Shown here in pieces: positions 23,691 to 36,537 of a DNA stretch of 64,000 nt. Numbering within the stretch: the stretch's first letter is position 1; every line of letters starts with the position of its first letter. The stretch comes from Anticarsia gemmatalis. Lineage: Eukaryota > Arthropoda > Insecta > Lepidoptera > Erebidae. The DNA lies in the NCBI RefSeq assembly GCF_050436995.1, contig NC_134763.1, forward strand, positions 3,472,001 through 3,536,000, in the 5' to 3' direction. The notes beneath the pieces are model-generated. The model did not search any database. It saw only the letters and a program-made list of their open reading frames with translations, and had not been told where the DNA came from. A program made the position numbers and the translations under genes.

Positions 23691-24644
23691 TTGCACACAA
23701 CCGAGGGTGCGGCTACGGAAGAGTTAACCAGGAAAATTTTAACCCCCACACTGGTTGACTCTGAAGTGTCGTGCAAGACCGACGCCATGAACTCATGGAG
23801 AATGATCGTTCCAAATGCCGAGTTGCCCCGAAACCTGTCCTCCCAGAGACAATGGGACGCGCCGCTCTGCAGTTTATTAAGACAAAATCTTTTAGAGACG
23901 TCATCCTCTCCTGCGGAGCGTGCTCGCCTGTTGGCTGTGGGAGAGTGGGAGTCGGGCCTTTGGGTTGAAGCACTTCCATCTTTTAACGTGGGCACGATGA
24001 TGGATGATTCTACCTTTCGCATCGCCACTTGCCTCCGTTTGGGTGCTCCTTGCGTTTCTCCGCATCGCTGTCTCTGTGGAGAAGCTGTCGACCGCCTTGG
24101 GCACCATGGTCTTTCCTGCAGTAGGAGCTCTGGCCGTATACCCCGACACGCACACCTCAACGACATCATTCGCCGGTCTCTTGCCGCCGCTGGAATGCCA
24201 GCCATCTTAGAACCCAATGGGCTGGCGCGCGATGACGGGAAGAGGCCGGACGGTATGTCGTTGATGCCTTGGAGGATGGGACGACCTTTGGTGTGGGATG
24301 CAACTTGCGTCGACACCCTTGCGCCGTCTCATCTTCCAAGGACGGCCGGTGCTTCTGGAGCTGCTGCTGCGGCTGCCGAAGACCTCAAGCGGCGCAAATA
24401 CAGAAGTCTTGTTGGTGAGTATGTGTTTGAGCCGTTTGGGGTCGAGACGCTGGGACCATGGGGCCCGAGCGCCCACTTACTTTACAAAGACATCGCCAAA
24501 CGCCTCGTCGACAGTTCCCGTGACCAGAATGCTGGCATTTTCTTGGGACAAAGGTTAAGCATTGCCATACAACGTGGCAATGCTGCCAGCATTCTGGGAA
24601 CGTTCCCGATAGACAGCGATGTGGAGGAGTACTACGATGCGTAG
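23691..24644 (+). CDS. LINE polyprotein C-terminus, endonuclease-like domain
   Basis: An uninterrupted 317-codon frame. I recognise the C-terminal part of a widespread invertebrate LINE-type reverse-transcriptase family. Conserved blocks are a WDAPL region (55-59), WESGLWVEALPS (86-97), a zinc-knuckle-like CLCG...GHHGLSC (127-143), then KRPDG (184-188) and LVWDAT (200-205), which together look like a PD-(D/E)xK-type restriction-like nuclease core. VETLGPWGPSA (251-261) and QRGNAASILGT (294-304) close the domain. The reverse-transcriptase domain that should precede it is missing, so the copy is 5'-truncated and the first ATG is not a true start. GC-rich codon use differs from the surroundings. 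A T-rich 3' tail follows to about 24780. It acted in target-primed integration. This copy cannot be autonomous. Confidence 0.75.
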   Translation: MHTTEGAATEELTRKILTPTLVDSEVSCKTDAMNSWRMIVPNAELPRNLSSQRQWDAPLCSLLRQNLLETSSSPAERARLLAVGEWESGLWVEALPSFNVGTMMDDSTFRIATCLRLGAPCVSPHRCLCGEAVDRLGHHGLSCSRSSGRIPRHAHLNDIIRRSLAAAGMPAILEPNGLARDDGKRPDGMSLMPWRMGRPLVWDATCVDTLAPSHLPRTAGASGAAAAAAEDLKRRKYRSLVGEYVFEPFGVETLGPWGPSAHLLYKDIAKRLVDSSRDQNAGIFLGQRLSIAIQRGNAASILGTFPIDSDVEEYYDA

Positions 24645-24785
24645 CGCGCTTCCTTTCTTTTATATTCCAAATTTTTTTTTTTATATATTTTTTTTTTTTT
24701 CGTCCATGTGTATATATAGTTTTAATTTTAATAATTTCATGTAATTATTTAAATTCTATTCTTATATAAATAAATTAAAATATGT
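24645..24785 (+). other. LINE 3' untranslated tail
   Basis: Two T-runs and an A/T-rich end with AAATAAATTAAA. This is the probable 3' end of the LINE fragment. The exact end is not defined. Confidence 0.4.
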
Positions 24786-27125
24786 ATATTTTAGTATCGT
24801 AATATGATGGAGCTTTGAAAAATCCTCTCTATTGATTTTCAATTACGAAGAGTTCTTGTATGAAGCAGCGGCACAAAGAACAACATTTACATAATTTCTA
24901 TTACAGTTGAGATTTGTCACAAGTGCAACGTTTGTAATAACAAAATCTTGCTATCTCTTTTTATCCTTACTTAGATATCTAAGTTAAAAAGAGACAAACG
25001 TAGGAGCATGCTCAGCGTGTACCTTGACTCCATCTTTATGTAAATGAGATAAATAATTTTGCTCGCTTTCCGTGACTGTATTTTTGGATATAGAATATTT
25101 TGTAACCAAAGTTTAGAACATTTGTGATTTTACGATTCTGATTTGAATTTTAAGCGAATGTGTAAACCTTATTATAATATGGTGAGGTTTTCTTATATGG
25201 AATACTGATTCAACCAAATCTGGCTGAATACGATTCATATTTTGTTTTGTATGGTTTTGTTGTAATATTACTTTTAAAGGCATATATTTTTTTACAAATC
25301 ACGAACATTGGTTTTTGAAGTATATATTTCTGATACTGAATATGGCGATAAATATAATTTGCGTATTCGCTGAATTGGTATGAAAATCGTAAACGTAAGT
25401 TTCCAATAAAACACTACCTCATCAAAAATGTTTATCTGTATTCAGCTGCGTCATTGATTTCCATATAAATCAACAGCAGAATTGAAATGATTGTGCAATC
25501 TCTCGCGGCTATATTGAGTAAAAATCTTATTTCATCGACGTAACGAGCCGTGCCTAGGAACAGATTGGATTTCCGTTTTGCTTCCCAGCTCACATCCGCT
25601 CTCAGGGAAGTCAAATGTGGTAGCTAACTTAGTTTCTGACTGCCGACTTGGCAGAATATTATGTTATAGTTTCAACAATTTTCTCTGTATACAGGACGCA
25701 ATAAATTTATCAAAGCGGAACTTTGTGGCAGATTTCCTGTACTCTGTCAGATAATTGTCAGCAACTTAAAAAGTAGAGTAGGATAAGGGATGTTTTGTTC
25801 AACAGATACATTTTGTGTTCTGTAATAAATAGCGTATTTGTTTGAAACCACAACAATACAATCAAAAAATTAAATAATCTAAATAGAACATAGCCCTGTC
25901 CATAGATTACAAATTGGAATAATATTATGATGCAACATGAATTCCTAGAAACTAGTTTAATATTTTATTCATTTTAGTTCATAGATATAATAATGTGATC
26001 GTTGAAATTCAACAATTTCTGTAAAGCTTTCGGTTTATCGCGGAACAGACAGCGTTTCACGGTGCGGTGTGTCATGGCTTTCCCATGTAAGCTCACGTTT
26101 GACAAGCCTTGTCAGTGCATTTATGTCAATAGCTGGCAATTTAGCATAGTTTTTAAATTATAGGATACTATTTGTATTAACGGAATTGCTGTAATTAACT
26201 ACCTTATGGAGAGATTATCTCAGTGATGATTGAAGAATTGAGCGCTATCTATTTTGATATGATAATTTCAAGTACTAGCACATTACTGGTAATAGGTTAT
26301 TAAGACTGGGCGTGACAAATCGTTAGGAAACTAAATCATGGTTAAGAATCTCTAAAATTCAAAGAAATAATGTAATATACAGTGTAGTGTGTGTTGGCGG
26401 TTGGAAAAATCAAAATATGAGGGTGGATGGACATTCGTCCGCCTCATATACACGAAGTCCTGTCATCGCTGCTCCAGTCAGCCTGGGACCACGGCGAGTG
26501 CAACCTGCGCCGAAACGTTAGGCATTTTAAGGTAAAATGCGTGTTCGCGTTAATTCCCGTATTCTATTATACATTAAACATGCAACGCGAGAGTTTAAAA
26601 GTTATGAATGTAATATACATATGTATATATAAATAAATGGTTTTAAAAAAAATCTAATTGCAAATTGTTTACCTACTTTCCAAGTAAATATGAAAATTTA
26701 GGCAACATTGCAACTCATCTACACGCATATAATTGCTGTTGAATCACTAATTGAAATTCAAAGCCAGAACAGTTCGAATATAAATTAATGTTAAATTGAA
26801 AATGTATTATGAGCTGAGTATACAATAAACTATTATAAATGGGCTGAAGAGTAGTTGATAGCAAGCTTAAATTAGATATTAAAACTATTTACAAACGGCA
26901 CAAAATGATGTTATTAACTAACAAGTATTTATCTAATAAGTAATTTAAGGCTTTTAGGGTGACGCTACTCGCAGAGGGCATCAAAAATGTTTGTAAAAAA
27001 CAATGAATGATTTTATACATTAGGAACTTATAACAGCTATTTAAGGCATTATTTTGAAAAATCAAAAGTATAAGACGCGCGCTGCTGAAATAGGTCTCCC
27101 TTATGAAATGAATAATAATAACAAA
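24786..27125. other. Spacer with one short dispersed repeat
   Basis: AT-rich. The segment 26440-26600 is a dispersed repeat; its GAAACGTTAGGCATTTTAAG block matches 21653. The frame at 26427-26636 runs through it and is not a gene. Confidence 0.4.
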
Positions 27126-27387
27126 CTAGCTGACCCGCGCAACTTCGCTTGCGTCACATAAGAGAGAATGGGTCAAAATTTTCCCCGTTTTTGTAACATT
27201 TTTCACTGGTACTCTGCTCTTATTGGTAGAAGCGTGATGATATATAGCCTATAACCTTCCTCGATAAATGGTCTATCTAACACTGAAATAATTTTTCAAA
27301 TCGGATCAGTAGTTCCTGAGATTAGCGCGTTCAAACAAACAAACAAACAAACAAACAAACTCTTCAGCTTTATAATATTAGTATAGA
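27126..27387 (-). mobile_element. Helitron-like element, complete
   Basis: CTAG terminus at 27126-27129, TC terminus at 27386-27387, between A and T, with a CAAA-type repeat of about six units. Same family as 9333. Confidence 0.8.
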
Positions 27388-28119
27388 TTAAGGAGCTAAC
27401 CTTTGCGCTTCGAAATAAATTTAACAAAGCAAATTGTAACAAGAATTCTATTAAAGTTGAATATAATATGATTTTAACAAATATTCCAAATGTCAATGAA
27501 GTTCATCAATGAATCGTTTCAAGGAAATTCTTACATAATTTTGAACTCAGATTCACATTAACGTACACTTACTTGAACACTTTCAAATATTCATGTAACC
27601 TTTGGCTTAGTTCTCGGAATACGTTTTGGAAAATAAATGGTAATTTCGGTCTCTATTTGTTAATTCCCGCAGTTTTAGAATTTACTTAAACTAGATAATG
27701 AATTCAAAATTCCGTAAACCTTTAAGATATCTCTCTATTACAGAATTAATAGAATTTTGTAGAATCTTTGGTGTAATTTAAATAACTTATGAAACAGTTA
27801 ATTAAGTTCAACTTTTTCAGGACGCCTTTCGGGTTATTCTTATTATAAATGCTGCTTATTCCAATAATCAAATTTGAGTATTTAAATTAGTAATAAGCGA
27901 TTTAGATGAATTTATTATTTTACTTTTTATTTATGTAAGAAAATATACGTAAAACAGACGTTTACTAAATTAACACCTTTCTTATTTAGTTATATTAGTT
28001 ATTTAGTTAAAAACGTTAACCTTTCTTATTCTTTCTTAAAATAGAACTTAATGCAATAGAAAGACCTACGGAATAGTAACCCAAATCTTCTTAAAGAGCT
28101 ATATTTAAGTTTTCACCGA

Positions 28120-28320
28120 AAGCTCTCAATTAGCGCGTTCTTTTCTTTGTGTATTCACAAAGCGTTGTGATCGTCGCAATAATCGAACGACTAGCGCTTG
28201 TGTTGATCGCGCCGAGTGCACTTGACGCTACTGCTGTGACGTTCAGATGAAAGAGCTCTTCGCAATCTGCTTCTCTTCACTTGAACTAACAACTGCTTAG
28301 TTAGTGCGATTGCGATATTG
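28120..28320 (+). promoter_or_regulatory. GC-richer CpG-containing island
   Basis: A stretch with many CpGs (GATCGTCGCAATAATCGAACG, GATCGCGCCGAG) in AT-rich surroundings, directly upstream of a possible signal-peptide exon at 28327. No TATA box. Promoter status is inference. Confidence 0.3.
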
Positions 28321-28326
28321 GAGATA

Positions 28327-28380
28327 ATGTCAAACTCAGTTTTGAATTTAGCATTATTGCTGGTATTTCAATCACATACA
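28327..28380 (+). CDS. Possible first exon encoding a signal peptide
   Basis: An ATG opens MSNSVLNLALLLVFQSHT, which has the shape of a secretory signal peptide. A GTGAGC donor-like site follows at 28381. Without splicing the frame stops after 32 residues. I found no convincing continuation exon downstream, so this is only a candidate. A short independent peptide or a chance match are the alternatives. Confidence 0.25.
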
Positions 28381-29420
28381 GTGAGCAGTTGTAGCGTAAT
28401 GCAGTTGTTTAAGCACTGTGTGTGAGGTGGGTCACCCAAATGGAGCCTATGGTCATAATATGGAATATTTCTTAAATTTCTCGTTTCTCGGTTTCGAATA
28501 GCCGTATATAATAGAAGAGTAAAACCCGTGGACAGCACAAAATTACATTCATAGAAGTATTATAGCATTGTCCTATGTTATTTTACTTTGTGCTATACGT
28601 ACAATTTTTTTCACTTTAAGGGCAAGCACCACTATGATGCTACCTTACCTTAGTAAGTATAGACAAACTTATTCCTTTTTCCTCAAAAGGCCCGATATCG
28701 TTTTACTCACTGTTGAAGCAACAAAGTCAGCAACTTGTAACTGTATAAACCTAATATAATTGAACAATATGGCCGGAGGACGGCGGAAATAAAAAGCAAC
28801 GCGCCACAGGGGACTTGAAACATATTGAATGAAGTTATTGAAAGTATCGATCGTCGTGTCAATGTGTGCTGAATTGAGCTCTTGTCGCCAAATAATTGCG
28901 ACTGATCTCTTTATTTTGCTTCAATTCCGCCGAGATTTTCATGTTTATTTTACTGCCAGGCCATTGGTTTCGGATATTTTCTCTTAACATCTACAATTTG
29001 GTATTTCATTGCTCAATTATATTTTCGAGATGTTAACGAAAATATAATTTGATAGAGAATGAATAATTAAACTTTATTAATCAATAAAGATTCTGGCTTG
29101 TTCATATTCTGTTGTTGTAGAGCTAGGTATCTGCTGTAATTTATACTTCTAAGAACTATGTTAAATAGTCTCTCAACAAAGTTGCTGTGCCATAACACTG
29201 GCTCACTTGCGTGGTCCTTTATCTCACAAGAGCTTGTTGTCAAACTTGCGAGGTACAGCGTTATTCCAAGCGGTTAACTCTTAAAGTTGCGTCAAAACTA
29301 TTTACTTTGCGAGAGAAGTATAGTCGTACTCTTTGTTAAGTTTTTAAGACTTCTTGAGTCCGTAAAACTAAACTTACGAATGCAGGTATACACCTCTAGG
29401 TAGTAGCTACTTATCTTATG
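28381..29420. other. Spacer, nothing firm
   Basis: A GC-richer patch lies at about 28770-28900. The frame 28568-28759 has no recognisable product. Confidence 0.35.
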
Positions 29421-29669
29421 CTAGCTGACCCGTGCAACTTTGCTTGCGTCACATAAGACAGAATTAGTCAAAATTTTCCCCGTTTTGTAACATTTTTTAT
29501 TGGTACTCTGCTCCTATTGGTCATAGCGTGATGATTTATAGCCTTTAGCCTTCCTCGATAAATGGACTATCTGACGCTGAAAGAATTTTTGAAATCGGAC
29601 CAGTAGTTCCTGATATTAGCGCGTTCAAACAAACAAACAAACTTTTCAGCTTTATAATATTAGTATAGA
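29421..29669 (-). mobile_element. Helitron-like element, complete
   Basis: CTAG at 29421-29424, TC terminus at 29668-29669. Only a few CAAA units remain. Same family as 9333. Confidence 0.8.
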
Positions 29670-30446
29670 TTATGCTTGTTTACTACTCAAAGTAGTAGAC
29701 GAGCCGAAAACTAGACGAGCGTGTATGTATTGCTTACAATACTATTTTATGTTAAAGTTGTATAATAAAATAAGTAAAGTAAATTCTTCCAATGGTGTCA
29801 CAAAATTGTGTTAGGTATATTATTAACTGGGTCATAAGTAAAAACATAGCGATAAATGCCTTAAAAACTTGTTTGGTTCGCTTCTACTGACACACTAAAC
29901 AAAATATCTAGGAGAAACGGTCATTACACGTCAAAGAAGGTTGTAGAAGAATCGTCCGCTACGACCTGGAGAGCCGATTAATAAGAAAAAAGTACAACGA
30001 GGCCGTGGAGGTATCTCGGACACGGGACTGTTTTTTTTTAGTAGCTGTTAACACTCTTAAAACCATGGTTTTTGAACTAAGCTTTTTATATTTTTTTGCG
30101 CCGGTAGAATTTAAAATTTTCACCATAACTTTTTGTGACTAATACAAAGTCACGAAGTTTTGATATAATCAAGGTACCTTCGTTTTAAGTGTGGATAGAG
30201 ACATCATTATTTATTTATTAATTCGAGTTTAAGTTCAGCTTCAATAAATAAGCACCTAATATATCCTTCTTTGTTTTTTCAACCGTCCTAATTACTAACC
30301 CAATAAAAAATCTAAAGTCAAAATAATATTTATTAGAAAATGAGGCACTCATGAATCCTACCATTAACTAAGTGTCCTATTAAACGTGGGTAGCTCACGA
30401 GTATATTTTATCAAGCCCGGCCTTTCATATAAACTGTAGTATATGA

Positions 30447-30680
30447 GTCGAGGATCGTGGGTGGAGTAAGGTCAAGGATATTTCAGGACAGGCCATCATA
30501 AAGAAGGGTGAGATAAGCGCGGGGTCGGGTACTGAGGCGTACAGCGCGTATGAGCTTCACTCGTTCAAACTTTTCTTGTTTGGTGAAGTTTTCCAGCCAG
30601 TTGTAGGGCCACTCACAACTGAGTATGTAACGTCATCCATGTGTAACTTTCGTCTGATTAAAACTCAGAAAAAGGTATAA
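30447..30680 (+). other. GC-rich open stretch, unrecognised
   Basis: About 77 codons stay open in one frame through a GC-richer patch, with segments such as AYSAYELHSFKLFLFGEVF and a GT site after TTEY. It lacks an ATG near its start. It could be an internal exon or conserved non-coding DNA. I do not recognise it. Confidence 0.2.
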
Positions 30681-33277
30681 TGGGAATCTAGAGTTATTTT
30701 TGAGAAAAGTTTGAGTATTGCTGTGTTTTTTAAGGAGTATGGCTTCCATGTTTTTTGGGAATTAACAACGTATGGGTCAGTTAGTGGTAGATAATTAGTT
30801 TATTCCTACTGGTAAGGTTTTTAGTCCCACAAGTTTATGTGATGCTGTGAGCACGTTAAATATTTAAATCAGTGTAGACATTTTGAAGCGAAACAAGGAC
30901 AAATAAACGTATTATATAAGTATTGCGTCTCTGATAAAATGGAATTGGCCTTATTCTCCAATTATTTTATGAAATGCAATGATTCACAAAGCTTTACTTT
31001 GACTTCACAACAAAGAAATGAAAATGCGAAAGAGAATAATGAAAGCTTATTAATGTAGAGTGTAAATGACGGATTGTAAAAAGCAGCCTGACGCAGCAAA
31101 GACACAAATAAGAATCGGAAGTAAGCCGTGTTTCAACCACCTTAGCTCTTTGATATTTTCACTTTGTGACTCGCAAAACTGAGTTTATGAAGGAAAACGT
31201 TGTTTTGAACACGACTACGGAATTGAGAATTGTAGTTTTTTTTTGTTTAATGAGGAGAGCTCAAGGCCTGATCCCTAACCCTACTCTTACCCAGCAGTAG
31301 GACATATTTTATGGGTGTAATTTACTAAAATGAAGTGTGCGTCTTAAGCCAATAACTTAGTAAAGAACCTTGTATGCAAGAGTCACGGCTGTCGAACGTA
31401 TACAAAATTCCAAATTTAGAATATTTGTGACCCACAGGCTTGCGGCGGTGGCCTGACTGATACAGCTGATTTATTTTGGAAGGACACTGAATTATTTATT
31501 ATTATGTATCTAAATCGTACATGCCAAGGCTCTTTATTAAATCGTCGAACTATTTGCTAAAAATCGCATTAAAAGTCAACAAGATAATTATATTTCATCG
31601 CACGACAAGCTCATTACGTTGTATAATTACAGTAATAATCCGTATATTAACTGCTCTCTACAACTCGGTCATGAGTTCCTGACACAAGGATGCACATTAT
31701 ATACAGACATCATAAAAATATACACGTATATTTGTTTCAGTACATGTATTTGTACTCGTGGCTTTGTTAGTTATAATAAATGTGCTGCTTTCTATTACGC
31801 CGAGTTATATTTGCTGAGAGATTGTCTGCAGAATTTTAAACTAGATCTCGGAGAAACGAACTACATTACGTGATTCTATATTTTAATGCACTTGTTCGTT
31901 ATGAAAGCTTGTTGCAATATACCTAGTTATTGTTACCTACATTACAAGTAGGTATAATTTTCTATATAGAAGTGTTTGTTACAACCGCATCAGAAACCGT
32001 TTGCTGCTCGAGTCTTTTGTGTAGATTTTAATAGGCCGCTGTTTACGGAATAATAATATAGTCAGTAATAGACTAATATCACTAGGACTTCACCACTACA
32101 TCTGTTAAGTTAAAACAACGTAGTGGTTATGATGACAAAACAATCGATTATTGTTCAACAAAAACATTAGTGATTTAACAAAAAGGACATCTTTCACGAG
32201 AAGATGGTACCTATCAACTTTTCGTGAGTCCATTAATAAGGTAACAAATAACATTTCAAATGAATTCGGTCCTTTCGCTTTAGCAACCAACGGACTGTGG
32301 CAAAACTTACTCCCAAGTTTGTTGTACAAACGGAAAACAAAAAGATTTCATTGTAATCCCAAAACATTATTCTTAAGAAAGAAGGAACTACTTACATCCT
32401 TTCTCATTTGGAAATAAGCGACGTTGTAGACGAAAACAACGGAACCATTTACTCCACGGGAGTTCTTTGAACAAATTATGTTAAACGATAAAACTTTTGA
32501 CGAATTTGTACCCAGAAATATTTGGCTATGAATTCTGAGAAACGTTTATTTACATCGGAAATGATTTAAAATAAATAAATGAAGCATTATATCCTTCGCT
32601 TGGTACTTTGTGGGTGATTTGGTAGAATTAATTGCGTGTACTTCATATTTTGCCGTCAAATTCCACGTTTATGGCCAGTGCACTTCTTTTTTCGTATTGC
32701 ATGTCTTATATTATTGATAAATCAGAAGATTCAGTAGTCACTTCAGTCTCAGTAGTCTCTAATTGAAAAAGAATAAGACTTAAACACAAAAGGAAATCAG
32801 AAAACCGTAAAAATCGCAAAAAATAACAATTATTCTTGCTGAAACGTTAATTGTTTCACATAATTCGCTACTTAAGAAGGTAATTATACAATTTGAGCCC
32901 TCATAATTGTTAAAGGTGCTCGCGTCAGCAGTCAGCGGGAACCTTCATAAACAATAAACGCTGTCAGTAATTCTTCTAATAATTTACATTAATACCTTTT
33001 ACAAGAGAGAGGCCCTAATTTATTAACAGGATGTATTGTGTGTCAACGTCAAAATGCTTTATGAGAGGAACGTAAATTATGTTGTTTTGTTGCAACTGCT
33101 TTGTACAACGAATTCTGCTCTCTTGTGCAGAGCTAAAAGAATTTATGATAATTACAGACAAATTTTAAATGAACACCTCTTTGGCGCGGTTCGTCCAGGT
33201 CCCGGGTTTGATTAAATAAAAAGTGTTATTGGTCTTTTTCTTATTCCAATTAAATTATTCTCCATATTATTTTATTA
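30681..33277. other. Spacer with short repeat scraps
   Basis: The segment 31247-31320 (GAGAGCTCAAGGCCTGATCC ... CCCAGCAGTAGGACA) is a partial copy of the dispersed family at 50003. The overlapping frames at 32105-32417 and the frame at 31619 have no recognisable product. Confidence 0.4.
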
Positions 33278-33372
33278 TTACACGGGACTAACATTGTTAA
33301 TGGAAAAACGCGGGTGTATTTCACACACCTCTGCCTTCACCTTCGGGAATAACAGGCGTGATAATTAGTATG
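33278..33372. repeat. Dispersed repeat
   Basis: ACACGGGACTAACATTGTTA through CTCTGCCTTCACCTTCGGG to AACAGGCGTGATAATTAG. Same family as 7055-7168. Confidence 0.6.
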
Positions 33373-33619
33373 TATGTAAGTGTGTATAATAAATAAATTA
33401 CTGTAAAGAGAATTGAACAGTCATAAAATATAGTTTTGTTTTTCAAACGTTCACAAAAACAAAATCTGAATTATAATGGGTAAAAGGTTACCCAACTTAT
33501 GCATATACTATTCAACAATAGTAGCCGACATTCATTTAAAAAGACTTACTTACGCCGTGATAATTCAGTTTTCAGCGATATCGCAGTAGAAAATTACCAT
33601 ATCAAAAACCGCATTGTGC

Positions 33620-33725
33620 AGAGTAGAGCACAAAAGCGAGGCAGCGCGGGTAGTTGTGACGTCACCACTTCAAGTGCGGCAGAGGGCGCTGGCGTCTCGT
33701 GTAATTTAAATCACTTAAGACAATT
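33620..33725 (+). promoter_or_regulatory. GC-rich patch with CRE
   Basis: GC-rich sequence with TGACGTCA at 33657-33664 and GCAGAGGGCGCTGGCGTC nearby. The 138-codon frame 33499-33915 that crosses it is not a convincing protein. Possibly a promoter or first exon. Confidence 0.25.
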
Positions 33726-33915
33726 AGATTCGAGCGATTTATTCGCACTGAAACGTTGTATTGTCAACGTTTATAACTGTTTACGTGTGGTTTGCTTTGA
33801 GATGCATTGTGAAACGTCTCAACAGTTTTTGGCGAGAGATTTTTGTTTACTTTTGGTTTGTGGATTTTTCGGTTTTCATTTTTATTTAAGCTTCATGTAC
33901 AATTGTGGTACGTAA

Positions 33916-35540
33916 ACGGGCTTAATGCTTGAAGACATTTTCTACCAGTAAACCATTGGGATGAATAAACAACGTTGTGGTACGTATGTCATAAGTACCT
34001 ATTTTTAGCCGGATATCAGAGCGTGTTTTACGTGTCTAGTCTTAATTGGGAATAATATTACCCTTTTATGAGGAAACGAATTATTTTTAGTTACTTCGAA
34101 TATTGATACAGACTACCTGAATGGATTTTATCAATTAGTTCGTACTCTACTATCAAAACTACTCGGAAGTAATATGAAACTAAACCTCAAAGATAAGTAC
34201 AAAGTTTGTAACAACCTCAAATGCATCAGCACTGATCTCACAACTGAGATTACCTACAAGATAGGCACTTTGAACGCTACTTACTTTACAAGCTCTCAAA
34301 GGGTTGCTAGATATATTTTCTGCCTCCGAAAGTTCAACTGAAATATGTTTTAGAAATATAACGAAACAGATTTTAAATGCAGTTCACAAATCTGATACAT
34401 ATTTCAGTAAAATGTCTGTATAAATAAGTTATACCCTAACTTCCTGTATCTATGATTTAATCCAAAATTGTGATTATTTTCCATATTTATTCAGTTTAAA
34501 CTTACAATTATCATTGCACGTAATCATAAAAGTACGAAGGGTTAACTTTTTCAAATAAATAACCATTGCGTTTCCTTAATTTTTCTATAAACAAGCCTTT
34601 GTTTTGTATTAAATCATAAGTAATGTACCATGCACAAGCGGATCATCTTTCAACGCTAAGTACACACAAAGTAAAACATTCTTAGCGTGTGAAATTTCAC
34701 AACATTGCATACTCCCGTGCTCATAGCACCGTTCTACCATCACATATCCTCATTATATTCGCAATGAAGTGTTTCCAACCCTCATCTCCTTAACAATATC
34801 TACGGCCGTTGTTTTAATCCGTGCGTTTCGTTTTAATTAAATCCAGAATGATCATAATTCTCCCTCCATAAGCCTTTGTATCCACAGGTAAATAAGACTC
34901 TCGTAACACTTGTATTTTGTTTATGAAAACGTTATATTTTATTACTGTTTTCCTGTGTCTCGTAAATGTGGATGAAATATTACACCAAGTTTGTTGGTTT
35001 TTATTCAGAGATGACAAATATTAGTAGTTGCTAAGCTTACTTGAAATGTTATTTCTGAAAACTTGTATAACTTTTTTTTTGGGAAATACCTTCTAAGATA
35101 TTTATCACTTTTATTACCAAGCAAACTCACAATTTTTTTATGATTTAACTAGTATTTCTATCAAGAGGTATATTTCAATACATTGGTTCAAGACTTTGCT
35201 AGAGAACCAGTTGTTTTGTTAGGTTAATTTGGGTTTTGAACGGAGGTTAACTAATGATCCGAGGTAACAAACACACGTTTGTGTTCCCGGCATCTATTGT
35301 GCAACATTGTTGATGGGAAGTTTACTCACAGCTATTGTTACGGTTCACGTTGTTGGTTTACTTAGCAATTGAATTGAAGAGAAGTATATAATGAAACAAT
35401 TTATTATAAAAAAAATTGGTACAAATAAAAGTTGTTACAAGATCTGAAAAGATCATCTTCACCTTGCTATATTGTGTGTTAATAATGTCTATGAATTCGT
35501 AAATATCTTCCTAGAATTTTAAAAATTACATACATTCTAA
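33916..35540. other. Spacer, nothing recognised
   Basis: AT-rich DNA. No exon-like frame. Confidence 0.35.
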
Positions 35541-35650
35541 AATCACGACTTTTGCTCATAGGGTAAGCAGATACCAAAGAACGCTACTTGGTGCGATCCT
35601 TACAAATTTCCTTCGCTTAATTCACATCCATACATCTTGTTATATGTTCA
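35541..35650. repeat. Dispersed repeat, family D
   Basis: CCAAAGAACGC(C)AC/TTTGG, GTACGATCCTTACAAA and TTCACATCCATACATCTTGT are shared in order with 36325-36448. A shorter part occurs at 39050-39105. Confidence 0.6.
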
Positions 35651-36324
35651 CATTTAAGTAAAATAACATAATAATATGTAACAAGAACAATACTTTAATA
35701 AAAATAACCTTAGTGCCGATAGTAAATTGCGTCTGAATGCCAAACGTTGCGATTAATTGAATAAATTCAATACGTTTATAGCTCAGTATTTCATATGCAA
35801 AGCCAAATTGATTTCACCTCTTTCAATATTTTCCATTAGGAGTGGCACGTAACTCGCGTGAACTTAATCAGGATGAAATGAAATGAGATTTAAAATACTT
35901 GAAATCGTTTGTTAAATACATGTGGAGTAAAAACTAAAAGAATGCTTTGATTAAATTTGTATTGCATTAACCTTGCGCTTTATACAAAATACCACGAAAT
36001 CAGATTAAATTCAAAGCGGATTAGTTCTGTTTAACTTTTCGAATTAAATGTGAAAAGCGCTGAGTTTAGTTTTGCTTACGCTATTGTTGGTCGTTTCAGT
36101 TTATATTTTGGTCCTAGAATATTCGCTAGAAGCTGAACACAAACCGGTATCGCGTCGAAAATTCATTAAAACTCAAGTGTAGGCAGAGAGTTTAGACTAC
36201 AAGACTTAATCTTAATAACACACAACATATAAGTATTATGATTTAATCATATACCGTGCTTCGTGGCCGCATTTTATATTAAAATTACATATATTTTTAG
36301 TAAGCAAATATACCTACTTTTATA

Positions 36325-36448
36325 TACATACATAATATCACTTCTTTTTCCCATAGGGATATACAGAGTAGAGACCAAAGAACGCCACTTCGTACGATCC
36401 TTACAAACTTCCCTTGTCTCATTCACATCCATACATCTTGTCATACAG
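36325..36448. repeat. Dispersed repeat, family D
   Basis: Best copy of the family at 35541, including CCATAGGGATATACAGAGTA and TTCACATCCATACATCTTGT. It explains the two overlapping opposite-strand frames here. Confidence 0.6.
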
Positions 36449-36537
36449 AACCGCAAATATGTAATGAAGCAAAGCAATCGGAGTACGCCATAAATCTCGC
36501 TCTTTAAATTATCAAAGTTCAAAGACACTTCATCTGT

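Noticed and set aside
32105..32417. Overlapping opposite-strand frames of 74 and 88 codons
   Set aside because: Neither resembles a protein family and the two overlap fully. Chance open reading.
33176..33235. tRNA-SINE head (TTTGGCGCGGTTCGTCC)
   Set aside because: A-box-like and B-box-like pieces are too close together and the expected body is absent.
33499..33915. 138-codon open frame
   Set aside because: No family resemblance, irregular composition, and it runs across a GC-rich patch with a CRE. More likely regulatory DNA or a 5' exon than this protein.
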